Below are positions 5,762-12,731 of a DNA stretch of 12,731 nt, piece after piece. Within the stretch, counting starts at the first letter, position 1; each line of letters begins with the position of its first letter. The position numbers were made by a program, and so were the translations under genes. The notes under the pieces are model-generated. The model searched no databases. It had not been told where the DNA came from and was given only the letters and a program-made list of their open reading frames with translations. This DNA is from CAZJOD01 sp964547525 (GTDB taxonomy: Bacteria > Bacillota > Clostridia > JAAYHZ01): contig CAZJOD010000113.1 of assembly GCA_964547525.1 (NCBI GenBank), forward strand, positions 1 through 12,731, in the 5' to 3' direction.

Positions 5762-6619
5762 ATGAGATATAAAGGCAATTTACATGTGCATACAACGCGT
5801 TCCGACGGAAAGAAAACTCCGGAAGATTGCATTGCACTTTATAAACAAAACGGTTATGATTTTCTGGCAATAACAGATCACTTTAGGTTTTTTCCCGATG
5901 CCGACAAGTATTGCGATGAGACTTTCACAGTTTTAAATGGATGTGAGTTGAATTTCGATTCGGCACCACCTAATAAATCACATCACATATTATGTATAGA
6001 ACCGGAAAATGAGGTCAAGTTTGACCGCAACATGACTCCTAACGAAGCTACAAAAAAGATCGTTGAAAGTGGAGGATTATCGGTCTTGGCACATCCGTAT
6101 TGGTCATTGATGCATTTTGACGATGTATTAAAACTAAATAATATTATAGGGCTTGAGATCTGGAACCATATATCTCATGCATATGCCAGTAGAGGGGGAT
6201 CCGGCGTTTATGCCGATGTTTGTGCGGCATCCGGTAAAAAGCTGTTACTATTTGCTACCGATGATGCTCATTTTTATGATACCGATTTCTTCGGAGGATA
6301 TATTATGGTGGAAAGTCCCTCCAACTCTAAGCGAGATTTGTTGGAAGCTATTAAAGCCGGCAGGTTTTATTGCAGTCAAGGTCCTCAGATTTTCAAAGTG
6401 GAACGGCAATCCGGAAAAATCGTAGCTGAAACGTCACCGGTTTGTGCGATAGCTTTTTTAAGTGACGCTTTATGGGCGAAAGACCGTGTTCAGACAGGAG
6501 AAAACGGACAAGAAATTACAGGTGCGGTGTATGAAATTAAGCCTAACGAAACTTATGTAAGAGTGGAATGCTATGATAAAGACGGTAAAACCGCCTGGAG
6601 TCAGTTGATATATCTATAA
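5762..6619 (+). CDS. PHP-domain metal-dependent phosphoesterase
   Basis: A 285-residue protein of the polymerase-and-histidinol-phosphatase superfamily, which uses a cluster of two or three metal ions to hydrolyse phosphate esters. Metal-binding motifs appear in the canonical order: HVHTTRSDG (H8, H10, D15), AITDH (H40), E62, LAHP (H111) and ATDDAHF (D167, D168, H170). The residues after about 210 form a beta-rich C-terminal extension seen in stand-alone PHP proteins. AAAGGTG precedes the ATG. It is the second gene of the DUF6062 unit and ends just before a strong terminator. The substrate cannot be read from sequence; related enzymes include nucleoside bisphosphate and RNA-end phosphatases as well as histidinol phosphatases. 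Confidence 0.88.
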   Translation: MRYKGNLHVHTTRSDGKKTPEDCIALYKQNGYDFLAITDHFRFFPDADKYCDETFTVLNGCELNFDSAPPNKSHHILCIEPENEVKFDRNMTPNEATKKIVESGGLSVLAHPYWSLMHFDDVLKLNNIIGLEIWNHISHAYASRGGSGVYADVCAASGKKLLLFATDDAHFYDTDFFGGYIMVESPSNSKRDLLEAIKAGRFYCSQGPQIFKVERQSGKIVAETSPVCAIAFLSDALWAKDRVQTGENGQEITGAVYEIKPNETYVRVECYDKDGKTAWSQLIYL

Positions 6620-6634
6620 CTGAAATATCGTTTA

Positions 6635-6676
6635 CATTATAAAAAGCCGGGAAGGATTACCCGGCTTTTTATAATG
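6635..6676. terminator. Strong bidirectional terminator
   Basis: A 17-bp perfect stem (6635-6651 with 6660-6676), core AAAAAGCCGGG / CCCGGCTTTTT, loop AAGGATTA. T-tracts are present on both strands. It sits between the convergent PHP and mntP genes and can end both transcripts. Confidence 0.92.
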
Positions 6677-6685
6677 AATTTTTTA

Positions 6686-7243
6686 TTACAAGATATGTTC
6701 CAATAATATCTTTAATCCGATTATTATTAAAATCGATCCGCCTACAAAATCCGCTTTTCCACATAGGCCTTTTATCTTAGTGGCGATATTGCCGAAAATA
6801 ACTCCTATCGCAGAAATAATCATAGAAGTCAAACCTATAACTAAAGCAGGTATTAATATAGGTTCGTCCAAGGAGGAGAAACTGATTCCTACCGCTAATG
6901 AATCGATACTTGTAGCAAGTGACAGGATGAATACCTTTTTAATATTGTTAAACTCACATTCTTTTTCTTCTTTACTGAACGCTTCTCTTATCATATTAAA
7001 ACCCACAAGAGTAAGCAATACAAAACTCACCCAGTGGCCGTAGGATTCTATATACTCATGGAATGATCCGCTTAGCAGCCATCCCAAAACATTCATACCC
7101 GCTTGAAAGGTACCGAACCACAATCCGGCCTTTACAGCATTTTTTAATCTATCGTCACAAGACTTCAAACCGACGGTTATAGAAACGGCGAAGGCATCCA
7201 TGGCCAAACCCACAGCAATCATTAAAATCGTAAAAAAGCCCAT
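6686..7243 (-). CDS. mntP: Manganese efflux pump MntP
   Basis: A 185-residue integral membrane protein that exports Mn2+. Six hydrophobic helices are visible. Two related halves each carry the family's signature with a membrane-buried aspartate: GLAMDAFAVS (D16) and LATSIDSLAVG (D114). Length is normal for the family. The gene starts three bases after the stop of the phosphoglucomutase gene, with AAGGG as ribosome binding site, so the two are co-transcribed. I see no yybP-ykoY manganese riboswitch, and there is no room for one directly upstream; any control must act at the promoter of the upstream gene or elsewhere. Confidence 0.93.
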   Translation of the reverse strand: MGFFTILMIAVGLAMDAFAVSITVGLKSCDDRLKNAVKAGLWFGTFQAGMNVLGWLLSGSFHEYIESYGHWVSFVLLTLVGFNMIREAFSKEEKECEFNNIKKVFILSLATSIDSLAVGISFSSLDEPILIPALVIGLTSMIISAIGVIFGNIATKIKGLCGKADFVGGSILIIIGLKILLEHIL

Positions 7244-7246
7244 TAA

Positions 7247-8995
7247 TTATCCCTTTCTCATTGCACCCGCTTTTATTAATTCTTCGGTCACCAACTTTTC
7301 AAGTTCATCGATGTTTTGTTGTGAGTTATCACGACTTTCACCTTTCGAATATAAATACACTTTAAGTTTAGGCTCCGTACCGGAAGGTCTTATGGCATAC
7401 CAGCAACCGTTGTCAAATCTATATTTTAAAACATCGGATACATCCACATCAACAGTTTCGGTTACTTTGGTGTCAATATATTCTCTAATACCTGTCAAGT
7501 AATCGGTTTTATAAATAAGTTTGCTGCCGTTGAATTCTAAAGGGTAATTTTCTCTCCAATGCTTCATAGTGTTTTCTATCGCTTTTTTACCTTCATATCC
7601 TTCCAATACTATATTTATGACCTTTTCTCCAAAATATCCATAGTGGCCGTACAAATCTTCAAGAGCGTCCAAAAGAGTCATGTTCTTATTTTTAAAATAT
7701 GCACATGCTTCGCAAACCAACATACCTGATGAAATTGCATCTTTATCTCTAACAAAAGTACCCGCATTATAGCCTACACTTTCTTCATAACCTAACAAAA
7801 ATATATACTCCCCTGTTTTTTCGAATTGATTGGCCTTTGCAAATATGTTTTTAAATCCGGTTAGGGTTTCAAACATTTTAACGTCGTAATCTTTAGCTAT
7901 TTCATCACCTAGTTCACCTGTTACTATCGATTTAACCATAGCACCGTTTGGAGGTAGAAGATTCCTGTCTTTTCTTGACGAGAGAATGTAACTGATAAGC
8001 AAAACCGCCGTTTGATTTCCGGATAGAGGTATAAAATTTTTATCTTTGTCCTTTACCATGATTGCAAGTCTGTCGCCGTCGGGGTCGGTGGCCATTAGTA
8101 AGTCGGCTTTATTTTCGATACCATATCGAATTGCGTAATCAAATGCCTTCGGGTCCTCGGGATTAGGATATTCTACCGTTTTGAAATCAGGATCTTTAAA
8201 TTGTTGTTCTTTAACCATAATCAAATCATTAAACCCTGACTCGGTAAGAACAGATTGCATATGCTTGCTTCCCGTACCGTTTAAAGGGGTATATACAATA
8301 GTAATATTTTTAGGAATTGCAGGATCAAGTAATGACAATTGTTTAACCTTATACAAATATATCAAATCCAATTCTTTTCCGATTACTTCTATTAAACCTT
8401 TTTCTAAAGCTGTATTACGATCTAACTTCTTAATCCGGGAAAAACCGTCCATACTTTCCTTTTTATCAGAGATAGCTTTTGCCGTATCGGACAAAACTTG
8501 AGAGCCTTCGTCGTTATACAACTTATATCCGTTATAATTTTTCGGGTTATGGCTGGCTGTTATAATTATTCCGGAAGCACATTTTAAGTGTCTTACCGTA
8601 AAGGATAATTGGGGCGTAGGTCGCATATCGTCATAAATATATGATTTGATTCCGTTTCCTGCTAAAATGTATGCGGCGAGCCAAGCGAATTCTTCTGAAA
8701 AATGTCTGCAATCATATGCGATTGCCACACCTTTTTCTTTGTTTGAAGCATCTTCTTCTAACAATACTTCGGCTAACGCCTGTGTGGTTCTTTCCACCAC
8801 ATAGCGGTTCATTCTGTTTAAACCTGCACCGAGTAAACCTCTCATCCCGGCCGTACCGAATTCCAATCCCATATAAAATCTGTCTCTTATTTCATCTTCA
8901 TCATGTTGTATTTTAAGCAACTCTTGTTTTGTATTATGGTCTATATAAGGGTCGTTTAACCATTTATTGTATTCCGTCATGTAATTTAAGCCCAT
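7247..8995 (-). CDS. pgcA: Phospho-sugar mutase (alpha-phosphoglucomutase/phosphomannomutase)
   Basis: A 582-residue enzyme that interconverts glucose 1-phosphate and glucose 6-phosphate, and possibly mannose phosphates, feeding glycolysis and UDP-glucose synthesis. All four family loops are present: the phosphoserine loop TASHNP (S148), the metal loop TDPDGDR (303-309), the sugar-binding loop GYEESVG (402-408) and the phosphate-binding loop RPSGTEPK (536-543). Size matches PgcA of Bacillus subtilis more closely than the shorter GlmM or ManB types. GGAGG stands seven bases before the ATG; a second in-frame ATG at codon 6 is possible. It is the first gene of a two-gene unit with mntP. Confidence 0.92.
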   Translation of the reverse strand: MGLNYMTEYNKWLNDPYIDHNTKQELLKIQHDEDEIRDRFYMGLEFGTAGMRGLLGAGLNRMNRYVVERTTQALAEVLLEEDASNKEKGVAIAYDCRHFSEEFAWLAAYILAGNGIKSYIYDDMRPTPQLSFTVRHLKCASGIIITASHNPKNYNGYKLYNDEGSQVLSDTAKAISDKKESMDGFSRIKKLDRNTALEKGLIEVIGKELDLIYLYKVKQLSLLDPAIPKNITIVYTPLNGTGSKHMQSVLTESGFNDLIMVKEQQFKDPDFKTVEYPNPEDPKAFDYAIRYGIENKADLLMATDPDGDRLAIMVKDKDKNFIPLSGNQTAVLLISYILSSRKDRNLLPPNGAMVKSIVTGELGDEIAKDYDVKMFETLTGFKNIFAKANQFEKTGEYIFLLGYEESVGYNAGTFVRDKDAISSGMLVCEACAYFKNKNMTLLDALEDLYGHYGYFGEKVINIVLEGYEGKKAIENTMKHWRENYPLEFNGSKLIYKTDYLTGIREYIDTKVTETVDVDVSDVLKYRFDNGCWYAIRPSGTEPKLKVYLYSKGESRDNSQQNIDELEKLVTEELIKAGAMRKG

Positions 8996-9190
8996 TTTTA
9001 CGCCTCCATACTGCTATATGATTATGTTTACGTTTCCTATATTAATATTTATACCATATTTTCACAAGGAAATACATATAAAGATGTTAAAATCATGCCT
9101 TGGGAAGACATAATTATTTAGATTCTGATGTATAAACTTCATTTTATAGTAATAAACGAACGAACATTGAGCCGAAGAACCCTATTCTGT

Positions 9191-9232
9191 GACATTGAAA
9201 ATCCAGACTGTATTGATTTCAAAGTCGTTTTT
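9191..9232. other. Intergenic stretch 8996-9364: hairpin and no gene
   Basis: The 370-base divergent spacer holds the promoter and operators of argC at its right end and the phosphoglucomutase ribosome binding site at its left. The only other structure is an imperfect hairpin (GACATTGAAAATC / GATTTCAAAGTC, 9191-9226) followed by GTTTTT on the plus strand, terminator-like but with no plus-strand gene before it. I see no coding potential, tRNA or riboswitch here. Confidence 0.35.
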
Positions 9233-9273
9233 AAGGAAGTGAGTTATTTTATTGTTTATAATAAATTTTTATG

Positions 9274-9287
9274 TGTATATTTATACA
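9274..9287. promoter_or_regulatory. Possible second, weaker ARG box
   Basis: TGTATA-TT-TATACA is symmetric and resembles an ARG half-site pair (TGNAT...ATNCA). Its centre is 31 bases, about three helical turns, upstream of the centre of the strong ARG box, which would place two ArgR trimers on the same face of the helix. Confidence 0.4.
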
Positions 9288-9302
9288 TTATTTTAAAAAA
9301 GT

Positions 9303-9320
9303 ATTGCATTATTATGCAAT
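9303..9320. promoter_or_regulatory. ARG box, operator for ArgR/AhrC
   Basis: ATTGCATTATTATGCAAT has perfect 7-base arms around TATT and matches the symmetric arginine repressor site (TGNAT-4-ATNCA). It covers the -35 and half of the spacer of the argC promoter, so bound ArgR with arginine would block RNA polymerase. Confidence 0.75.
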
Positions 9321-9332
9321 CGGTTATATAAT
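9304..9332 (+). promoter_or_regulatory. Promoter of the argCBD operon
   Basis: TTGCAT (9304-9309), 17 bases, TATAAT (9327-9332). The -10 is perfect and the -35 matches only its first three bases. The start would lie near 9339, leaving a leader of about 35 bases, too short for a riboswitch or T-box. Confidence 0.7.
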
Positions 9333-9373
9333 TGTTTTACTAAGTAATTATTGGGTTAAGGTAGGTGCTATAT

Positions 9374-10414
9374 ATGATAAGAGTTGCAATTATAGGCATA
9401 ACCGGTTATGCGGGAGTGGAAACGGCAAGATTGGTATTAAATCACCCGGATTATGAATTGACATATGCAGGCGGCAAATCATTTGCAGGCCGTAAGTTAA
9501 GCGATATATATACAAATTTAAGAGGAATAACCGATATAAAATGTGAAGAGCCTAATGTGGACAAAATTGCGGCGGTAGCCGATGTTGCTGTAACCGCATT
9601 ACCACATGGAGCTTCTATGGATTTCACCGTCGCATTGGTTAAAAAAGGTTTAAAGGTGGTGGATTTGAGTGCGGATTTCAGATATGACAATTTGGGTACA
9701 TATAAAAAGACATATAAACTTGAACATATAAGTCCTGAAATAAACGCTCAAGCCGTATACGGTATACCTGAGCTCTTCAGAGAAAAAATAAAAAACGCCA
9801 CTGTGGTGGCAAATCCGGGTTGCTATCCTACATGTTCTGTTTTAGGGTTTGCTCCCCTTTTAAAGAACAAGCTTATTGATCCGAAAACAATAATAATAGA
9901 TGCGGCTTCCGGTGTATCCGGTGCCGGTAGAAAGACCGAGCTGGAGTATTCTTTTTGTGAATGTACAGAAAATTTTTTAGCGTATAAAGTAGCTTCACAC
10001 AGACACACAAGTGAAATTGAAGAGCAATTTTCAAGTCTTTACAACCAAAAAATAAAATTAACATTCACACCTCATTTGGTTCCCATGAAAAGAGGTATGA
10101 TGACAACTATATATGCAAACTTAACCTCAAGCAAACCTGCTTCGGAGTTGATTCAAATGTATAAAGAATTTTATAAAGATGAATATTTTATAAGAGTCAT
10201 GGATGAGGGAGTCTTTCCGGAAACAAAATCTGTTGCAGGTTCAAATTTTGTTGATATAGGGTTGGCGGTAGATCAGGAGTTAAACCGTGTTATTGTGGTT
10301 TCTGCAATTGACAATATCGGTAAAGGTGCATCAGGTCAAGCGATTCAAAATTTAAATTTAATATGCGGATTGGATGAGAAATCAGGCTTGACAATGTCCG
10401 GATTATATTTATAA
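9374..10414 (+). CDS. argC: N-acetyl-gamma-glutamyl-phosphate reductase
   Basis: Catalyses the NADPH-dependent reduction of N-acetylglutamyl phosphate to the semialdehyde, the third step of arginine synthesis. It has 346 residues from the ATG at 9374, preceded by AGGTG six bases upstream; a GTG at 9365 is in frame but lies inside that ribosome binding site. The Rossmann motif GITGYAG (8-14) and the catalytic cysteine C150 in NPGCYPT are present, as is the later HRHTSEIE histidine segment. Length is normal. It is the first gene of argCBD, under the ARG box. Confidence 0.95.
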   Translation: MIRVAIIGITGYAGVETARLVLNHPDYELTYAGGKSFAGRKLSDIYTNLRGITDIKCEEPNVDKIAAVADVAVTALPHGASMDFTVALVKKGLKVVDLSADFRYDNLGTYKKTYKLEHISPEINAQAVYGIPELFREKIKNATVVANPGCYPTCSVLGFAPLLKNKLIDPKTIIIDAASGVSGAGRKTELEYSFCECTENFLAYKVASHRHTSEIEEQFSSLYNQKIKLTFTPHLVPMKRGMMTTIYANLTSSKPASELIQMYKEFYKDEYFIRVMDEGVFPETKSVAGSNFVDIGLAVDQELNRVIVVSAIDNIGKGASGQAIQNLNLICGLDEKSGLTMSGLYL

Positions 10415-10429
10415 AAGGGGTGGTTGGTT

Positions 10430-11353
10430 ATGGAAGACATGAACAAATTAATTAAGAAAGCTGAAATATTAATAGAAGCACTACCGTATATACAAAGTTT
10501 GAGCGGTAAAACCATAGTGATTAAATATGGCGGAAACGCCATGATAAGTGATGAATTGAAATCTTCGGTTATAGAAGATATAACCCTTTTAAAATTCATA
10601 GGAACAAATCCCATTATAGTTCACGGCGGAGGACCCGAGATAACTCAAACATTAAAAAAATTAAATATTGAAACTAAGTTTGTAAACGGGTTAAGGGTAA
10701 CTGATGAAGCTACCATGTCTGTGGTTCAATCTACATTAGTGGGAACAATAAATAAAGAAATTGTGTCTATGATAAACCAAACGGGAGGTAAAGCAATCGG
10801 TCTTTGCGGTATTGACGCAAAATTGATTGAGTGTGAACCGGAATATGCCGAAGTGGACGGGCAAAAAGTAGATTTGGGATATGTGGGGAAAATAACAAAG
10901 ATAAACGCCAAGGTGTTGGAGACATTGTCAAAAGATCAATATATCCCTGTTGTCGCGCCTGTAGGGGTTGGTCCGGACGGACACAGCTACAATATTAACG
11001 CAGACACGGTGGCCGGAGAACTTGCCGTAACGTTAAAAGCCGAAAAACTGATGTTGTTAACAGATGTGGCAGGTATAAAAATGTCACCTGATACCGATGA
11101 AGTCATTCCGTTTCTATCAATTGACGAGACACGGGACCTTATAAAAAATAAAGTAATTGTTGGAGGTATGATCCCGAAAGTTTTAGGGTGTATAAAAGCT
11201 GCCGAGAACGGAGTGGGAAGAACTCATATCATAGACGGTAGGATTCCTCACAGCCTGTTGCTTGAGATATTTACAAACAAAGGAATAGGTTCCATGATAT
11301 TTAAAGATAAGAAGCTGTATCACAAAAACGAAAAGGTATACATGGAGGGTTGA
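10430..11353 (+). CDS. argB: Acetylglutamate kinase, arginine-sensitive type
   Basis: Phosphorylates N-acetylglutamate with ATP, the second step of arginine synthesis. It has 307 residues from the ATG at 10430, six bases after GGGGTGG; a TTG at 10424 is in frame but abuts that site. Key segments are IKYGGNAM (catalytic K32), VHGGGPE (64-70), NINADTVAGELA (188-199) and KLMLLTDVAG. An N-terminal helix (ALPYIQSLSGKT) before the kinase core and the C-terminal HSLLLEIFTNKGIGSMI segment are hallmarks of hexameric enzymes inhibited by arginine, so feedback control is expected. It follows argC after 15 bases and ends three bases before the argD start codon. Confidence 0.95.
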   Translation: MEDMNKLIKKAEILIEALPYIQSLSGKTIVIKYGGNAMISDELKSSVIEDITLLKFIGTNPIIVHGGGPEITQTLKKLNIETKFVNGLRVTDEATMSVVQSTLVGTINKEIVSMINQTGGKAIGLCGIDAKLIECEPEYAEVDGQKVDLGYVGKITKINAKVLETLSKDQYIPVVAPVGVGPDGHSYNINADTVAGELAVTLKAEKLMLLTDVAGIKMSPDTDEVIPFLSIDETRDLIKNKVIVGGMIPKVLGCIKAAENGVGRTHIIDGRIPHSLLLEIFTNKGIGSMIFKDKKLYHKNEKVYMEG

Positions 11354-11356
11354 AAA

Positions 11357-12553
11357 ATGGATTTACAATATGTTAAAGATTTGGATAAAAAATATTTTAT
11401 GAATACTTTCGGTGATCGTACTCCGGTATGTTTTGAAAAAGGTGAAGGTGTTTATTTATACGATACCATCGGGAGAAAGTTTTGCGATTTGCTGGCGGGT
11501 ATTGCGGTTAATTCTTTAGGACATAACCATCCGGTTTTAGTGGAGGCTATTAAAAAGCAAGCGGAAAAATTGATACATTGTTCAAGCCTGTATTATATAG
11601 AAAAGCAAGCGAAGCTTGCCGAAAAACTTGTATCGGTTTCTTGTTGTGACAAAGTGTTTTTTTCGAACAGTGGAGCGGAAGCAAACGAAGGTGCTATTAA
11701 GCTTGCTCGGTTGTATTTTCAAAAAAGGGGCATGCCCGGTAAGTATGGCATACTGACATTGGAAAAATCCTTCCATGGAAGAACTTTAGCTACTTTGGCG
11801 GCAACAGGTCAGGATAAATATCATAAATCTTTTAATCCGTTACCTCAAAAGTTCAACTCCGTACCGGCCAACAAGATTGATTTATTAAAAGCTCAGATCA
11901 ACGACAATACTTGCGGAATTATGATCGAACCTATCCAAGGAGAAGGCGGCATCAATCCCATTGATATGGAATATATGACAAAAGTCAGGGAATTATGTGA
12001 CAAGTATGACTTATTGTTGATTTTCGACGAAGTGCAATGTGGTATAGGTCGTACCGGTAAAATGTTCGGTTATGAACATTTCGGTGTGGAACCGGATATT
12101 TTGACACTTGCAAAAGCTTTAGGCGGTGGAGTGCCAATTGGTGCTTTTTTAGCTAAAGACAAGGTGGCGAAATATATGGAACCGGGAGATCACGGCTCTA
12201 CCTTCGGAGGTAATCCGTTGGCCTGTGCCGCTGCGTTGGCTGTTCTTGAAACAATTGAAAAAGACAATCTTTTAGATAATGCAAAAAAAATAGGAGATAT
12301 AATTATCGGGCAATTAAAAGAAATCGCCGGAAAAAATTCTAAAATTAAAGAAGTCCGCGGCAAGGGATTGATGATAGGTATCGAGTTCAATTCTGATATA
12401 GCCGGTGATGTAAAAGACTTATTATTTAATAAAGGTTATTTGGTCGGAACGGTAGGTAAAAATATAATAAGGATTACTCCTCCTTTAATTATTACTGAAA
12501 ACGATGTATCTCCTTTTATAAAAGATTTTGATATCATTTTGGATAAAGTATAA
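11357..12553 (+). CDS. argD: Acetylornithine aminotransferase
   Basis: Transfers the amino group from glutamate to N-acetylglutamate semialdehyde, giving N-acetylornithine. It is a 398-residue class III PLP aminotransferase. Visible motifs are SGAEANE (105-111), which binds the cofactor phosphate; FDEVQCGIGRTG (223-234) with the PLP-contacting aspartate; the Schiff-base lysine K253 in LAKALGGG; and GSTFGGNPLAC (280-290). GGAGGG stands seven bases before the ATG and overlaps the end of argB, so translation is coupled. It could also serve lysine synthesis as succinyldiaminopimelate aminotransferase, a known dual role of the family. Confidence 0.94.
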   Translation: MDLQYVKDLDKKYFMNTFGDRTPVCFEKGEGVYLYDTIGRKFCDLLAGIAVNSLGHNHPVLVEAIKKQAEKLIHCSSLYYIEKQAKLAEKLVSVSCCDKVFFSNSGAEANEGAIKLARLYFQKRGMPGKYGILTLEKSFHGRTLATLAATGQDKYHKSFNPLPQKFNSVPANKIDLLKAQINDNTCGIMIEPIQGEGGINPIDMEYMTKVRELCDKYDLLLIFDEVQCGIGRTGKMFGYEHFGVEPDILTLAKALGGGVPIGAFLAKDKVAKYMEPGDHGSTFGGNPLACAAALAVLETIEKDNLLDNAKKIGDIIIGQLKEIAGKNSKIKEVRGKGLMIGIEFNSDIAGDVKDLLFNKGYLVGTVGKNIIRITPPLIITENDVSPFIKDFDIILDKV

Positions 12554-12634
12554 GCGTTAAAAGGCTGAACTTAAAAACAACAATTATATGAGAAATTATA
12601 AAAAGTTTGGTTAAAATACCTATACTATTATTAA

Positions 12635-12680
12635 ATTTAAGTTTTTTCAAGTGGTCTTAACTTAAATAATAAATATTTTT
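12635..12680 (+). terminator. Possible AT-rich terminator after argD
   Basis: ATTTAAGTT (12635-12643) can pair with AACTTAAAT (12659-12667) across a 15-base loop, with AAATATTTTTT following. The stem is short and AT-only, so this is a weak call. No other hairpin follows argD in the window. Confidence 0.3.
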
Positions 12681-12698
12681 TATGTAACTACAATAAAC

Positions 12699-12727
12699 TT
12701 GACGATCGATATCTACAAAAGTATTTT
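12699..12727 (+). promoter_or_regulatory. Promoter-like site at the right edge
   Basis: TTGACG (12699-12704), 17 bases, TATTTT (12722-12727), reading out of the window. It could serve a plus-strand gene beyond the edge. No ARG box is seen beside it. Confidence 0.3.
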
Positions 12728-12731
12728 CCAT

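Noticed and set aside
7244..7246. Manganese riboswitch before mntP
   Set aside because: Only three bases separate mntP from the upstream gene.
9128..9331. 67-residue plus-strand frame in the spacer before argC
   Set aside because: No ribosome binding site and no recognisable domain, and it runs through the ARG box and the start of the argC promoter.
1..12731. CRISPR array, toxin-antitoxin pair or defence system
   Set aside because: No regularly spaced repeats were seen, and every sizeable gene has a housekeeping or recombinase identity or, for DUF3343 and DUF6062, no sign of a defence role.

Overview
The window is a chromosomal segment of a low-GC member of the Bacillota, most likely Clostridia. 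The evidence is AT-rich codon use, GGAGG-type ribosome binding sites, sigma-A-like promoters, a Bacillota-style 6S RNA, a DUF6062 protein and a clustered arginine biosynthesis operon. I cannot name a genus.

Region 1 (1-1742) is a graveyard of integrating elements beside a tRNA-Ser(GGA) gene. A fragment of an IstB-like ATPase breaks off inside its Walker A motif at about base 55. There, a tyrosine-recombinase element of the 'recombinase in trio' (RIT) kind begins with repeated TTATCGAAAG arms. Its last recombinase is intact with all catalytic residues, and the one before it survives only as a C-terminal stub. That stub is fused head-to-head, through a perfect 40-bp palindrome, to the C-terminal stub of a different integrase. 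The second stub runs up to the 3' end of the tRNA gene.

Region 2 (1743-5002) is mostly minus strand. It holds a zinc-dependent dehydrogenase of the L-sorbose-1-phosphate reductase type, a 6S RNA gene that is easily missed because a meaningless reading frame covers it, a small DUF3343 protein, and an 8-oxoguanine DNA glycosylase.

Region 3 (5003-8995) has a two-gene plus-strand unit (a cysteine-rich DUF6062 protein and a PHP-domain phosphoesterase). It ends at a strong bidirectional terminator, which it shares with a convergent minus-strand pair (phosphoglucomutase, then the manganese exporter MntP).

Region 4 (8996-12731) is an arginine operon, argC-argB-argD. Its promoter is overlapped by a symmetric ARG box, with a second weaker palindrome about three helical turns upstream. 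argJ, common between argC and argB in this phylum, is absent here. I found no CRISPR array, defence island or clearly new multi-gene system. The least ordinary material is the recombinase junction, the repeated zinc-knuckle layout of the DUF6062 protein, and the 6S RNA locus.
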